A DNA stretch of 39,666 bases, from NCBI GenBank assembly GCA_003164925.1, contig PLRV01000037.1, positions 34,477 through 74,142 of the forward strand, written 5' to 3'. Made by a program: the position numbers and the translations under genes. Below, one piece after another: positions 32,606 to 39,666 of the stretch. The notes under the pieces are model-generated. The model searched no databases and was not told the origin of the DNA. It was given only the letters and a program-made list of their open reading frames with translations. This DNA is from Caulobacteraceae bacterium. GTDB taxonomy: Bacteria > Pseudomonadota > Alphaproteobacteria > Caulobacterales > Caulobacteraceae. The first letter of the stretch is position 1. Each line of letters begins with the position of its first letter.

Positions 32606-32950
32606 ATGAAGCTTATCAGCGCCATCATCAAGCCGAGTCGCCTGGACGCGGTGCTGGACGCGGTGACCGAGGCGGGCGCCTCTGGCCTGACTGTCACCGA
32701 AGTGCGCGGCTACGGCCGCCAGAAGGGCAAGACCGAAGTCTACCGGGGCGCCGAGTACGAGGTGAAACTTCTGCCCAAGGTGAAACTGGAGATCGCGGTG
32801 TCCACCGATGTGGCCGACAAGGTCATCGACGCCATCGCCCGCACCGCCAATACCGGCAAGATCGGCGACGGAAAGATTTTCGTGCTCGATCTGGAATCCG
32901 CCCTGCGTATCCGCACCGGCGAAAAGGACGCCGCCGCGATTACTGGGTGA
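32606..32950 (+). CDS. Nitrogen regulatory protein P-II
   Basis: 114 residues, a standard P-II trimer subunit that senses 2-oxoglutarate and ATP/ADP. The T-loop carries the uridylylation site Tyr51 in TEVYRGAEYEV; GYGRQKG and the B-loop GKIGDGKIFV and RIRTGE are intact. Both GlnB and GlnK match; sequence alone does not separate them. Unusually, neither glnA nor amtB is adjacent: the next gene is metW on the opposite strand. AAGGGAA precedes the start. No clear sigma-54 promoter was found. Confidence 0.92.
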   Translation: MKLISAIIKPSRLDAVLDAVTEAGASGLTVTEVRGYGRQKGKTEVYRGAEYEVKLLPKVKLEIAVSTDVADKVIDAIARTANTGKIGDGKIFVLDLESALRIRTGEKDAAAITG

Positions 32951-33020
32951 GGCGCCATGCCTCGCGGCGCGAGGCCTATGGGCTGGCCAACGATTTGGGC
33001 CGCCCGACAAACGCCCGGCC

Positions 33021-33644
33021 TCAGCCCTTGCGGCTCAGCAGGAACAGAGCCTGCTCCGCGCGCCAGTTCTCGATGGCGCGCATGGGATCGATGGCGCGGG
33101 CGGGCTTACCGTCGGCCAGGGCGGCGCAGGCCTCGATGCTCAGATCCAGCGCCTCACACAGCTGGGTGAAATCCCGCAGCGTGCACAGATGGATGTTTTC
33201 CGTCTCCCACCACGCTTGCGGCAAGGCGCCGGTCATGGGCATGCGGCCACGTATCATCAGCGACCAACGCACCCGCCAGTGTCCGAAATTGGGGAAGGAA
33301 ACGATGGCCCGCTCGGCGACGCGCAGCAGTTCCGACAGCACGTGGCGCGGCTGGCGCACCGTCTGCAGCGTCTGGGACAGGATGGCGTAGTCGAAGGCGC
33401 GGGTGGGAAAATCGTCCAGGTCGTGGTCGGCGTCGCCCTGCACCACCGCCAAGCCCCGCGCCAGGCACAAGGCCACATTGGCGGGTTGGATCTCCAGACC
33501 GCGGCCGTCGACCTGCTTTTGATGACCGAGCAGCTCCAGAAGGGCGCCTTCGCCGCAGCCGATGTCGAGCACCCGCGCGCCCGGCTTGACCAGGCCCAGG
33601 ATCGCGCGGAAATCCTCGCGGCGCGCCGCTTCGGCCGGACTCAC
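33021..33644 (-). CDS. metW: Methionine biosynthesis protein MetW
   Basis: 207 residues from a GTG start whose first bases overlap the metX stop (GTGA). It has a methyltransferase-like fold with motif [16 protein letters not shown] and the family segment [30 protein letters not shown] and [20 protein letters not shown]. MetW partners MetX in homoserine acylation in several proteobacteria; the biochemical role of its methyltransferase fold is not settled. Gene order metX-metW is the usual one. Confidence 0.94.
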   Translation of the reverse strand: MSPAEAARREDFRAILGLVKPGARVLDIGCGEGALLELLGHQKQVDGRGLEIQPANVALCLARGLAVVQGDADHDLDDFPTRAFDYAILSQTLQTVRQPRHVLSELLRVAERAIVSFPNFGHWRVRWSLMIRGRMPMTGALPQAWWETENIHLCTLRDFTQLCEALDLSIEACAALADGKPARAIDPMRAIENWRAEQALFLLSRKG

Positions 33645-34786
33645 GCCAGCCCCCGCGCTGAGCCTGCCGCATCCAGGAAGCCGGCCAGGACCGAGCGCAT
33701 CACCGGCTCGTCCAGCAGGAAGGCGTCATGGCCCTTGTCGCTGTCGATCTCCACGAAGCTGGCTCGCGCGCCTGACGCGTTCAGGGCGCGCACGATGTCC
33801 CGGCTCTCGGGCGTGGGATAGAGCCAGTCCGAAGTGAAGGACAGCACGCAGAATTGCACGTGCCGCGCTCTGCGGAAGGCCTCGGCCAGCACCCCGTCAT
33901 AGCTCGCGGCCAAGTCGAAATAGTCCATCGCCCGGGTGATGTAGAGGTAGGAATTGGCGTCGAACCGATCGACGAACGTCGCGCCCTGGTGACGCAGATA
34001 GCTTTCCACCTGGAAGTCGGCGTCGAATCCCCATGACAGACCGTCGCGCTGAAGCTCGCGGCCGAACTTGCGCTGCAACGCCGCCTCCGACAGGTAGGTG
34101 ATGTGGGCGGCCATGCGCGCCACCGCCAGGCCTTTTTCGGGCCTGCCGCCGAGGCTGGCGTAGTCGCCGCTGTTCCAGCTCGGATCGGCCATGATCGCCT
34201 GGCGCCCCACCTCGTGGAACGCGATATTCTGCGCCGAATGGCGCGCGGTGGCGGCGATGCACACCGCCGAAAACAGGCGCTCGGGATAGTCGGCCGCCCA
34301 CTGCAGCACCTGCATGCCGCCCATGGAGCCGCCAACCACGGCGAACAAGGTCTCGACGCCCAGATGATCTAACAACAGGGCCTGGGCGCGCACCATGTCG
34401 GGGATGGTGATCACCGGGAAACTCAGGCCCCACGGCTTGCCCGTCTCGGGATTGATCGAGGAGGGCCCCGTTGAGCCCATGCAGCCGCCAACCACATTGG
34501 AGCAGATGATGAAGTGCCGCTGCGGGTCCAGCGGCAGGCCAGGCCCGATGACCTGAGTCCACCATCCGGGCTTGCCGCCCACCGGATGCCGCCCGGCCAC
34601 ATGCTGGTCGCCGGTCAAGGCGTGGCACACCAGCACCGCGTTGCTCTTGTCCGCGTTCAGCCGACCGTAGGTGCGATAGGCGATCTCAACTTGATCCAGA
34701 CGGGCGCCGGAATCCAGGCGCAAGGGCCCGGCCAGGCGCGCCACGCCCCCGCCTTCGTCCAACGTCGCGTCCTTCTCGGCGTTCAT
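33641..34786 (-). CDS. metX: Homoserine O-acyltransferase MetX
   Basis: 381 residues of alpha/beta-hydrolase fold that activates homoserine for methionine synthesis. The triad is Ser154 ([10 protein letters not shown]), Asp320 (SFTSDWLYP) and His353 (DKGHDAFLL). The oxyanion region reads [18 protein letters not shown]. MetX enzymes use acetyl-CoA or succinyl-CoA; the presence of a metZ-type sulfhydrylase in the window argues for succinyl, but sequence cannot decide. It overlaps metW by four bases and may be coupled to a six-codon upstream ORF. Confidence 0.94.
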   Translation of the reverse strand: MNAEKDATLDEGGGVARLAGPLRLDSGARLDQVEIAYRTYGRLNADKSNAVLVCHALTGDQHVAGRHPVGGKPGWWTQVIGPGLPLDPQRHFIICSNVVGGCMGSTGPSSINPETGKPWGLSFPVITIPDMVRAQALLLDHLGVETLFAVVGGSMGGMQVLQWAADYPERLFSAVCIAATARHSAQNIAFHEVGRQAIMADPSWNSGDYASLGGRPEKGLAVARMAAHITYLSEAALQRKFGRELQRDGLSWGFDADFQVESYLRHQGATFVDRFDANSYLYITRAMDYFDLAASYDGVLAEAFRRARHVQFCVLSFTSDWLYPTPESRDIVRALNASGARASFVEIDSDKGHDAFLLDEPVMRSVLAGFLDAAGSARGLA

Positions 34787-34803
34787 GCCAATCTTGGGTT
34801 CAT
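34783..34803 (-). CDS. Six-codon upstream ORF overlapping the metX start
   Basis: ATG AAC CCA AGA TTG GCA TGA (peptide MNPRLA) ends on a TGA that overlaps the metX ATG (ATGA). It arises because the sequence around the metX start, CAAGATTGGCATGAAC, is a near copy of CAAGACTGGCATGAAC just upstream. Translational coupling or start-codon competition is possible; there is no strong ribosome site in front of it. Confidence 0.3.
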   Translation of the reverse strand: MNPRLA

Positions 34804-34917
34804 GCCAGTCTTGGATAGCCTCGCCTGCCCGGTGTCAACTGGCGGCCCTTCCCTGTCGCCCCTGCAGGACCTATGAACCTGCGAACGGCTTGGCGTCCTG
34901 TGGGAGCGAAATGACGA

Positions 34918-35409
34918 ATGGAGCGGCTGATCTTGCTGCGTCACGGCAAGGCCGAGGCCGGCTCGCCCAGCGGTGAGGATTTCGACCGCGCCCTGACAGA
35001 GCGCGGGAGGCGCGACGCCGTCCTGATGGCCCAGGCCCTGGCGGCCGCGGGCCTGACGCCGGACGTGGCCATCGTCTCGACTGCGGCGCGCGCACGCCAG
35101 ACCTGGGAAGCCGCCGCGCCGGCCTTCCCCCGCGCCGAGGTTGTGCTGACGAAGGCCCTCTACAACGCCGACCCCGACGCCATTCTGGCGCAGGCCGAGG
35201 CTGCCGGCGGCGCCTATGGCGTGGTGATGGTGGTGGCCCACAACCCCGGCCTGCACCAGTTGGCGCTTGACCTGCTTCGGCGTTGCAAGGGATCCCCTGA
35301 CCAGGAGCGGTTGCACGCAGGCTTTCCCACCGGCGCGGCGGCGGCGTTCGACCTGGCGGGTAAGCGCTTTTCCATGTTCACACCCAAGTCCCTAGGCGGC
35401 GGAGCATGA
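34918..35409 (+). CDS. SixA-like histidine phosphatase
   Basis: 163 residues of the phosphoglycerate-mutase/histidine phosphatase superfamily. The catalytic RHG is at 8-10 (LILLRHGKAEAG), followed by DFDRALTERGRRDA, VSTAARARQTWEAA and the second histidine in VVAHNPGLHQLA. SixA of E. coli removes phosphate from phosphotransfer histidines; the target here is not known. It starts an apparent operon: the stop overlaps the DUF952 start (ATGA), and pyrD follows. It is divergent from metX, with 114 gene-free bases between them. Confidence 0.88.
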   Translation: MERLILLRHGKAEAGSPSGEDFDRALTERGRRDAVLMAQALAAAGLTPDVAIVSTAARARQTWEAAAPAFPRAEVVLTKALYNADPDAILAQAEAAGGAYGVVMVVAHNPGLHQLALDLLRRCKGSPDQERLHAGFPTGAAAAFDLAGKRFSMFTPKSLGGGA

Positions 35410-35741
35410 GGATGGCCTACAAGATCGTGTCGGCCACGGAATGGCAGGCGGCCTGCGACAAGGGCCGCTTTGAAGGCTCGTCCGTGGACCTGCAGGACGG
35501 TTACATCCATCTGTCCGCCGCCGATCAGGTCCAGGAAACCGCCGCCAAACACTTCCAAGGCCAGACGGACCTGAGGCTGGTGGTATTGGACATCGACGCC
35601 CTGGGCGCGGCGGTGAAATGGGAGCCCTCGCGGGGGGGCCGCCTGTTTCCGCATCTTTACGCCCCGCTCGACGTGAGCCTGGCTCTGGCGGTCCGCCCGC
35701 TGCCCCTAGGCCCGGACGGCATCCCCGAGGTCGTGCTGTGA
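35406..35741 (+). CDS. DUF952 family protein
   Basis: 111 residues with the DUF952 pattern: YKIVSATEWQAACDKGRFEG, DLQDGYIHLSAADQVQETA, KWEPSRGGRLFPHLYAPL. The family is small, soluble and of unknown function (related to glutathione-S-transferase-like annotations only by name). It overlaps sixA and pyrD by four bases on each side (ATGA and GTGA), so the three genes are tightly coupled. Confidence 0.88.
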   Translation: MRMAYKIVSATEWQAACDKGRFEGSSVDLQDGYIHLSAADQVQETAAKHFQGQTDLRLVVLDIDALGAAVKWEPSRGGRLFPHLYAPLDVSLALAVRPLPLGPDGIPEVVL

Positions 35742-36787
35742 TCCAGGACGCAGCGGCGCGCGCGCTGCTCTGGGCCGACCCCGAGCCAGCCCATCGCGCG
35801 GCCATCGCCGCCCTGAAGCTTGGCCTGGGGCCCCGCGATCCGGGGCCGGACGACGCGATCCTCGCCACGCGACTAGGCGGACTTCAGCTATCCAACTGCG
35901 TTGGCTTGGCCGCCGGCTTCGATAAGAACGCCGAGGTCCCGGACGCCATGCTGGCCGCCGGCTTCGGGCTGGTGGAATGTGGCACGGTCACGCCCCTGGC
36001 CCAGGCGGGCAACCCCCGGCCGCGCCTGTTTCGCCTGAGCGAGGACCGGGCGGTGATCAACCGACTCGGCTTCAACAACCAGGGCCTGGAACCCTTCGCG
36101 GTCCGCCTGGCGCAAAGGCGGCGCAAAGGCGTGGTGGGCGCCAATATCGGGGCCAACAAGGACTCGCAGGACCGCATCGGCGACTATGTGACAGGCCTTG
36201 AACGCCTGTGGCCCCTGGCCGACTATTTCACCGCCAATATTTCCTCGCCCAATACGCCGGGTCTGCGCGACCTGCAGTCCGGTCCGGCCTTGGACGAGCT
36301 TTTGGGCCGCCTGGCCCAGGCCAGGGCCGCGCTGACCGCGGCTCAGGGCGCCCGCCCCCTGCTGCTCAAGGTCGCGCCCGATCTGGTTGACGCCCAGATC
36401 GAGACCATCTGCGCGGCTATCCTCACCCACCGCCTGGACGGCGCCATCGTCGGCAACACCACCCTGTCGCGCCCCGATCATCTGCGATCGCGCTTCAAGA
36501 GCGAGACGGGGGGCCTGTCGGGCGCGCCGCTCATGGCTCCGTCCACGCTAATCCTGCGTCGCTTCCACGAGGCGTCGCAGGGCCGGTTCCTGCTGATCGG
36601 AGCGGGTGGGATCGCCAGCGGGGGGGACGCTTACGCCAAGATCAGGGCCGGCGCGGGCCTCGTCCAGCTCTACAGTGCGCTGGTCTATGAAGGCCCGGGC
36701 CTGGTCCGGCGCCTAAAACGCGATCTTGCGGCACGGCTCAAGGCGGACGGGTTCGTCTCGGTAGCCGACGCCGTTGGCGCGCGTTAG
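35738..36787 (+). CDS. pyrD: Dihydroorotate dehydrogenase (quinone), class 2
   Basis: 349 residues from a GTG that overlaps the DUF952 stop. It oxidises dihydroorotate to orotate with quinone at the inner membrane. Class 2 features are the N-terminal helix region, VGLAAGFDKNAEV, GFVECGTVTP-type FGLVECGTVTP, INRLGFNNQG, the catalytic Ser in ANISSPNTPGLRDLQ, VGNTTLSRPD and the FMN-binding IGAGGIASGGDAYAKI with VQLYSALVYEGP. It sits third in the sixA-DUF952-pyrD transcript, with the VTT-domain gene 30 bases downstream. Confidence 0.96.
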   Translation: MIQDAAARALLWADPEPAHRAAIAALKLGLGPRDPGPDDAILATRLGGLQLSNCVGLAAGFDKNAEVPDAMLAAGFGLVECGTVTPLAQAGNPRPRLFRLSEDRAVINRLGFNNQGLEPFAVRLAQRRRKGVVGANIGANKDSQDRIGDYVTGLERLWPLADYFTANISSPNTPGLRDLQSGPALDELLGRLAQARAALTAAQGARPLLLKVAPDLVDAQIETICAAILTHRLDGAIVGNTTLSRPDHLRSRFKSETGGLSGAPLMAPSTLILRRFHEASQGRFLLIGAGGIASGGDAYAKIRAGAGLVQLYSALVYEGPGLVRRLKRDLAARLKADGFVSVADAVGAR

Positions 36788-36817
36788 AGCCTTTGAATCT
36801 AGTCGAAGAGTCCGGGC

Positions 36818-37579
36818 ATGGATCAGATGAGCATCGAGCCGACCGCCCGGGCGAAAGGGTCCCTTGGGCTCGCCCTGCGCTTTGGACCGGCGCTGCTCCT
36901 CGTCGCCGGCCTGATCTGGGCCTTATCCAGCGGGATCCTGAACCACCTGTCGCTGCATGAACTGAAGGCTAGCCGCTTCACCCTGCACGCCTTTGTGGGG
37001 CAACACCCGCTGCAAGCCCTGCTCGCCTATGGGCTGATCTATATCGGCGTGATCAGCCTGTCCCTGCCGGGGGCTCTGATCTTGACCCTGACCGGCGGCT
37101 TCCTCTTTGGACCGTGGCTGGGCGGCGCGGCAGCGGACCTCGGCTGCTCCACAGGGGCGGTGGTTGTGTTCGCCGTCTGCCGGCTGGCGGCGGGCGACAG
37201 CCTGGAGCGGCGCGCCAACCCCCGCATCCAGGCCTTCGAGGAGGGATTCCGCAAGGACGCCTTCCTGTACATTCTCACCCTACGCCTGATCCCGGTCACG
37301 CCATCCTGGCTGGTCAACTTGGCCGCCGGCGTGATCGGGCCGCCCGCGCGGCAATACATAGCCGCCACCTTCCTGGGCTACCTGCCCGTGTCCTTCATCT
37401 ACGCCACCCTGGGATCGGGCCTGGACCGCATGTTCGACCGGGGCGAGCTTCTGGGTCCGCAACTCTTTCTGGCCCCGCGCATTGCCCTACCGCTGCTGGG
37501 CCTGGCGCTGCTGTCGATCCTGCCCATCCTTCATCATTGGTGGCGCGCGGGACGTGCGGCCAGGAGCGACGAAGCCTAG
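36818..37579 (+). CDS. TVP38/TMEM64 (VTT-domain) membrane protein
   Basis: 253 residues with about five membrane helices. The VTT core is seen as SLSLPGALILTLTGGFLFG (about 80-98), a conserved glycine-rich segment, and RLIPVTPSWLVNLAAG with the Pro pair in the re-entrant loop. Related DedA/VTT proteins are thought to scramble or flip lipids; the role here is not known. It follows pyrD by 30 bases and is probably cotranscribed. Repeat-rich DNA follows. Confidence 0.87.
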   Translation: MDQMSIEPTARAKGSLGLALRFGPALLLVAGLIWALSSGILNHLSLHELKASRFTLHAFVGQHPLQALLAYGLIYIGVISLSLPGALILTLTGGFLFGPWLGGAAADLGCSTGAVVVFAVCRLAAGDSLERRANPRIQAFEEGFRKDAFLYILTLRLIPVTPSWLVNLAAGVIGPPARQYIAATFLGYLPVSFIYATLGSGLDRMFDRGELLGPQLFLAPRIALPLLGLALLSILPILHHWWRAGRAARSDEA

Positions 37580-37589
37580 TGTGCTGGAT

Positions 37590-37747
37590 CTGAAATTCGC
37601 TCCGCGCTCTCCACAAGCCGCAGGTGAATTTCTGAATCGCCACACAAGGGCAAGATGGGATCAGCCTGAATCGAATTGATTGTTCTCTTGTCCTAAATCG
37701 TAAGAATAGAGCGGGATTCAGACCTCGAGAGACGTCATCCGGCTCCA
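37590..37747. repeat. Intergenic repeat mosaic including copy B
   Basis: Two elements fill the gap before the kinase gene. GAAATTC and GAATTTC (about 37592-37632) form a long-loop inverted repeat. From 37747 down to about 37650 lies the inverted counterpart of the repeat at 26664, with the core GAGAGACGTCATC preceded by GATTCAGACCTC. Such blocks are A+T-richer than the flanking genes and contain no ORF. Confidence 0.55.
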
Positions 37748-37787
37748 GCGGTTTGCTCCGCGCGTGGCGGTGCAGTAACGAGGCTCC

Positions 37788-39257
37788 ATGACGGACGACG
37801 CGCCGAGCCCGGCCGCGCCAACCCAGGCGAGGGTCTGGGGCGAAAAGGCCCGCCTTTGGCTTTGGCCGGCGGGGCTGTCCGCGCGCCTCCTGATGCTCAC
37901 CGCCCTGTTCGTCATGGCCGGCGAACTGCTGATCCTGGCGCCATCGCTGGCGGGATACCTGGAAAGCCGCCTGGAGGAGCGCGTGCGCGCCGCCGAGCTG
38001 GCGTCCCTGGCCGTGGAGGCTGCGCCCGACCAGATCATCACCGACTCCTTGTCCAACCAACTGCTGGCGGGGGCGGGCGTGGTCTCGGTGGCGGTGCAAA
38101 GCGACGGCATCCGCCGCCTGCTGCTGCAGGGGCCGCCCATGCGCCGGACGCCGGAGTTGGTCGATCTGCGCCGCTCCAACTTGGCGAGTTGGCTTGCCGA
38201 GCCCTTCCTCATCGCCTTTGGCGGCAACGACCAGATGGTGCGCGTGGTGGCCAAGCCGCGCTTTCGCGATGGCGACTTCGTGGAAATCATCACGCCGCGC
38301 GCGCGCCTGCGCCAGGAAATGGGCGCCTATCTGCTGGGTCTTCTGGGCGTGACCGCCTTTGTCGCCGTGGTGGCGGGCGGGCTGATCTATCTGTCGCTCG
38401 ACGCCCTTCTGGTGAAGCCCATGCGCCGGATTACCCTGGGCATGGAGCGGTTCAGGGCCGATCCGGACGATCCGGCGGCCAAGGTGCAGGTATCCAGCCG
38501 GCGCGACGAGATTGGCCGCGCCGAGGCTGAGTTGGACCGCATGCAGGCGGACCTGCGCGCCGCCCTGGCCTCGCGCGCCCGGCTGGCGGCCCTGGGCGAA
38601 GCGGTGGCCAAGATCAACCACGACCTGAGAAACATGCTGACCAGCGCCCAGATCGCCTCCGAGCGCCTGGCCCTGAGCGGCGACCCCGGCGTGGCCAAGG
38701 CCCTGCCCCGGCTGGAACGGGCGCTGGACCGGGCCGTGGCCCTGGCCTCCCATGTGCTGGACTATGGCAAGAGCGAGGAGCGCGCCCCGGCGGCCGCTCC
38801 CACCTTGCTGCTGGCCGCCGCCGAGGCGGCGGGCGAGGACGCGGGCCTGAGTGAGCCGGGCGAGGACGCCGCGGTGCGCCTGAATATCCTGATCGATCCG
38901 GGCCTTGAGGTCCTGGCCGATCCCGAGCATCTGCACCGGATCCTGGTCAATCTGCTGCGCAACGCCCGCGAGGCGATCCAAAGCGCCCCCGGCCCCCGGC
39001 CCGCCGGCCTGATCCAGCTCGCCGCCGAGCCGCGTGAGGGCGCCCTGGTGTTGCGCATCACCGACAATGGGCCCGGCCTGCCCGCCCGGGCCAAGGACGC
39101 GCTTTTTCAACCCTTCGCGGGCTCCGGCCGTCCGGGCGGCGCGGGCCTGGGCCTGGCCATCTCGCGCGAACTGGCCAAGGCCAACGGCGGGGAGCTGGCC
39201 CTGGCGACGTCCGGGCCGGACGGGGCGGTGTTCGAGCTGAGGCTGCCGACGGCGTGA
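37788..39257 (+). CDS. Membrane sensor histidine kinase with HAMP domain
   Basis: 489 residues. Helix 1 (about 30-56, RLLMLTALFVMAGELLILA) and helix 2 (about 180-203, LLGLLGVTAFVAVVAGGLIYL) flank an extracytoplasmic domain of about 120 residues; a HAMP linker follows (VKPMRRITLGMERF...DEIGRAEAELDRM). The phosphoacceptor His lies in KINHDLRNMLTSAQ, and the ATPase domain has NLLRNAREAI (N box), ITDNGPGLP (G1) and GGAGLGLAISREL (G2). No response regulator is adjacent, so it is an orphan kinase here. The signal and partner are unknown. Confidence 0.9.
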   Translation: MTDDAPSPAAPTQARVWGEKARLWLWPAGLSARLLMLTALFVMAGELLILAPSLAGYLESRLEERVRAAELASLAVEAAPDQIITDSLSNQLLAGAGVVSVAVQSDGIRRLLLQGPPMRRTPELVDLRRSNLASWLAEPFLIAFGGNDQMVRVVAKPRFRDGDFVEIITPRARLRQEMGAYLLGLLGVTAFVAVVAGGLIYLSLDALLVKPMRRITLGMERFRADPDDPAAKVQVSSRRDEIGRAEAELDRMQADLRAALASRARLAALGEAVAKINHDLRNMLTSAQIASERLALSGDPGVAKALPRLERALDRAVALASHVLDYGKSEERAPAAAPTLLLAAAEAAGEDAGLSEPGEDAAVRLNILIDPGLEVLADPEHLHRILVNLLRNAREAIQSAPGPRPAGLIQLAAEPREGALVLRITDNGPGLPARAKDALFQPFAGSGRPGGAGLGLAISRELAKANGGELALATSGPDGAVFELRLPTA

Positions 39258-39307
39258 GGCTTGCGCCTTCGAGCGGGACTGATGGTGACAATCAATGACG
39301 GAACTTC

Positions 39308-39337
39308 GCCGGTCTGAGATGGGCCGGTCTGAGATGG
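39308..39337. repeat. Perfect 15-base tandem duplication
   Basis: GCCGGTCTGAGATGG occurs twice in a row (39308-39322 and 39323-39337), just upstream of the last gene; the second copy ends at the GGAAGG ribosome site. Confidence 0.85.
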
Positions 39338-39347
39338 AAGGAAGCCG

Positions 39348-39666
39348 ATGAACATGGCGTGGCGCTACACAACGCTGCTCGATCTACTCGATCATTGGCA
39401 AACCATGATCGCCGGCATGACCGCCTTGGTCGCTGCGATCATCACGGTGCGCGTCACCCTGGCGGTCGAACAGCGGAAGGTCGATCGCGAGTTGGATGGG
39501 CTGCGCAAGTCCTTGGCGGTGGAACTTCGTCAGCTTATCCCAAGCGCGCTTGCGGCCTACACCTCGCTCACAAACCTAGGCCGCACAACAGACGGGCCAA
39601 TTACGACCGGAATGGTGCAGGCTTCGTCCGTCATTCGCACGCCGCTCGTCTATAATTCAAATGTTT
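39348..39666 (+). CDS. Hypothetical membrane-anchored protein (runs off right edge)
   Basis: The first 106 codons of a gene starting MNMAWRYTTLLDLLDHW behind GGAAGG. One hydrophobic segment (about 21-37, IAGMTALVAAIITVRVT) is followed by a charged stretch likely to be helical (VEQRKVDRELDGLRKSLAVEL). The frame is open to the end of the window. No family can be named from this part. The base composition is slightly less GC-rich than its neighbours. Confidence 0.6.
   Translation, partial: MNMAWRYTTLLDLLDHWQTMIAGMTALVAAIITVRVTLAVEQRKVDRELDGLRKSLAVELRQLIPSALAAYTSLTNLGRTTDGPITTGMVQASSVIRTPLVYNSNV

Noticed and set aside
34787-34917. SAM-II type riboswitch upstream of metX
   Set aside because: The leader lacks the conserved SAM-II pseudoknot sequences as I know them; only the start-region duplication and a TTGACA with poor spacing were found.
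37395-39110. 571-codon minus-strand ORF, longer than the kinase gene it overlaps
   Set aside because: It is antisense to the HAMP histidine kinase and VTT genes, of low complexity (Gln/Gly/Ala/Arg/His), with no domain; an effect of high GC.

Overview
The window looks like a chromosomal segment of a high-GC alphaproteobacterium, most likely of the Caulobacterales (Caulobacter/Phenylobacterium type). Pointers are a TipF-like degenerate EAL protein, a phoR/phoU/phoB cluster, the PhaR/acetyl-CoA acetyltransferase pair, the alphaproteobacterial double-domain dCTP deaminase, DUF3297 and DUF4908-type proteins, a CIRCE-controlled groESL and intergenic palindromes typical of alphaproteobacteria. The genus is an inference. 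Most of the window is ordinary core chromosome; no prophage, insertion sequence or CRISPR array was seen.

Layout. 1-3413: groEL (cut by the left edge) and groES on the minus strand behind a CIRCE operator, then a SulP anion transporter and a TipF-like protein, also minus. 3583-5414: an MFS exporter converges on a SemiSWEET-like protein and a tiny membrane protein, with a palindromic repeat between them. 5551-8371: phoR, phoU and phoB without the pst transporter genes, with a candidate Pho box at the end of phoR. 8368-9859: a phytanoyl-CoA dioxygenase-like enzyme, an unlisted 36-residue ORF and a candidate small RNA with its own promoter and terminator. 9860-12964: argD-argF-hslO. 13057-17173: metZ, dcd, a secreted SnoaL-like protein of unusual composition, and glutathione-dependent formaldehyde dehydrogenase. 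17515-17589: tRNA-Gly(CCC).

17827-26648 is the least explained region. It holds a GT-A type glycosyltransferase, two paralogous proteins joining TPR repeats to an ATP-grasp-like domain, four small proteins (membrane, DUF2188-like, secreted basic, DUF3297), folE, an MprF-type aminoacyl-phospholipid synthase without its flippase half, and a four-helix membrane protein. The two TPR/ATP-grasp genes are the best candidate for undescribed biology.

26895-39666: a hypothetical gene, then phaR and phaA divergently arranged (PHB metabolism); a secreted DUF4908-type protein; gloB with a cupin gene; a methyltransferase; an orphan P-II gene; metX-metW with a six-codon upstream ORF; sixA, DUF952, pyrD, a VTT-domain membrane protein and a HAMP histidine kinase; and a truncated gene at the right edge. 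Metabolic themes are methionine synthesis split over two loci (metXW and metZ), arginine synthesis, pyrimidine synthesis, detoxification (gloB, formaldehyde dehydrogenase) and control of phosphate, nitrogen and carbon storage.
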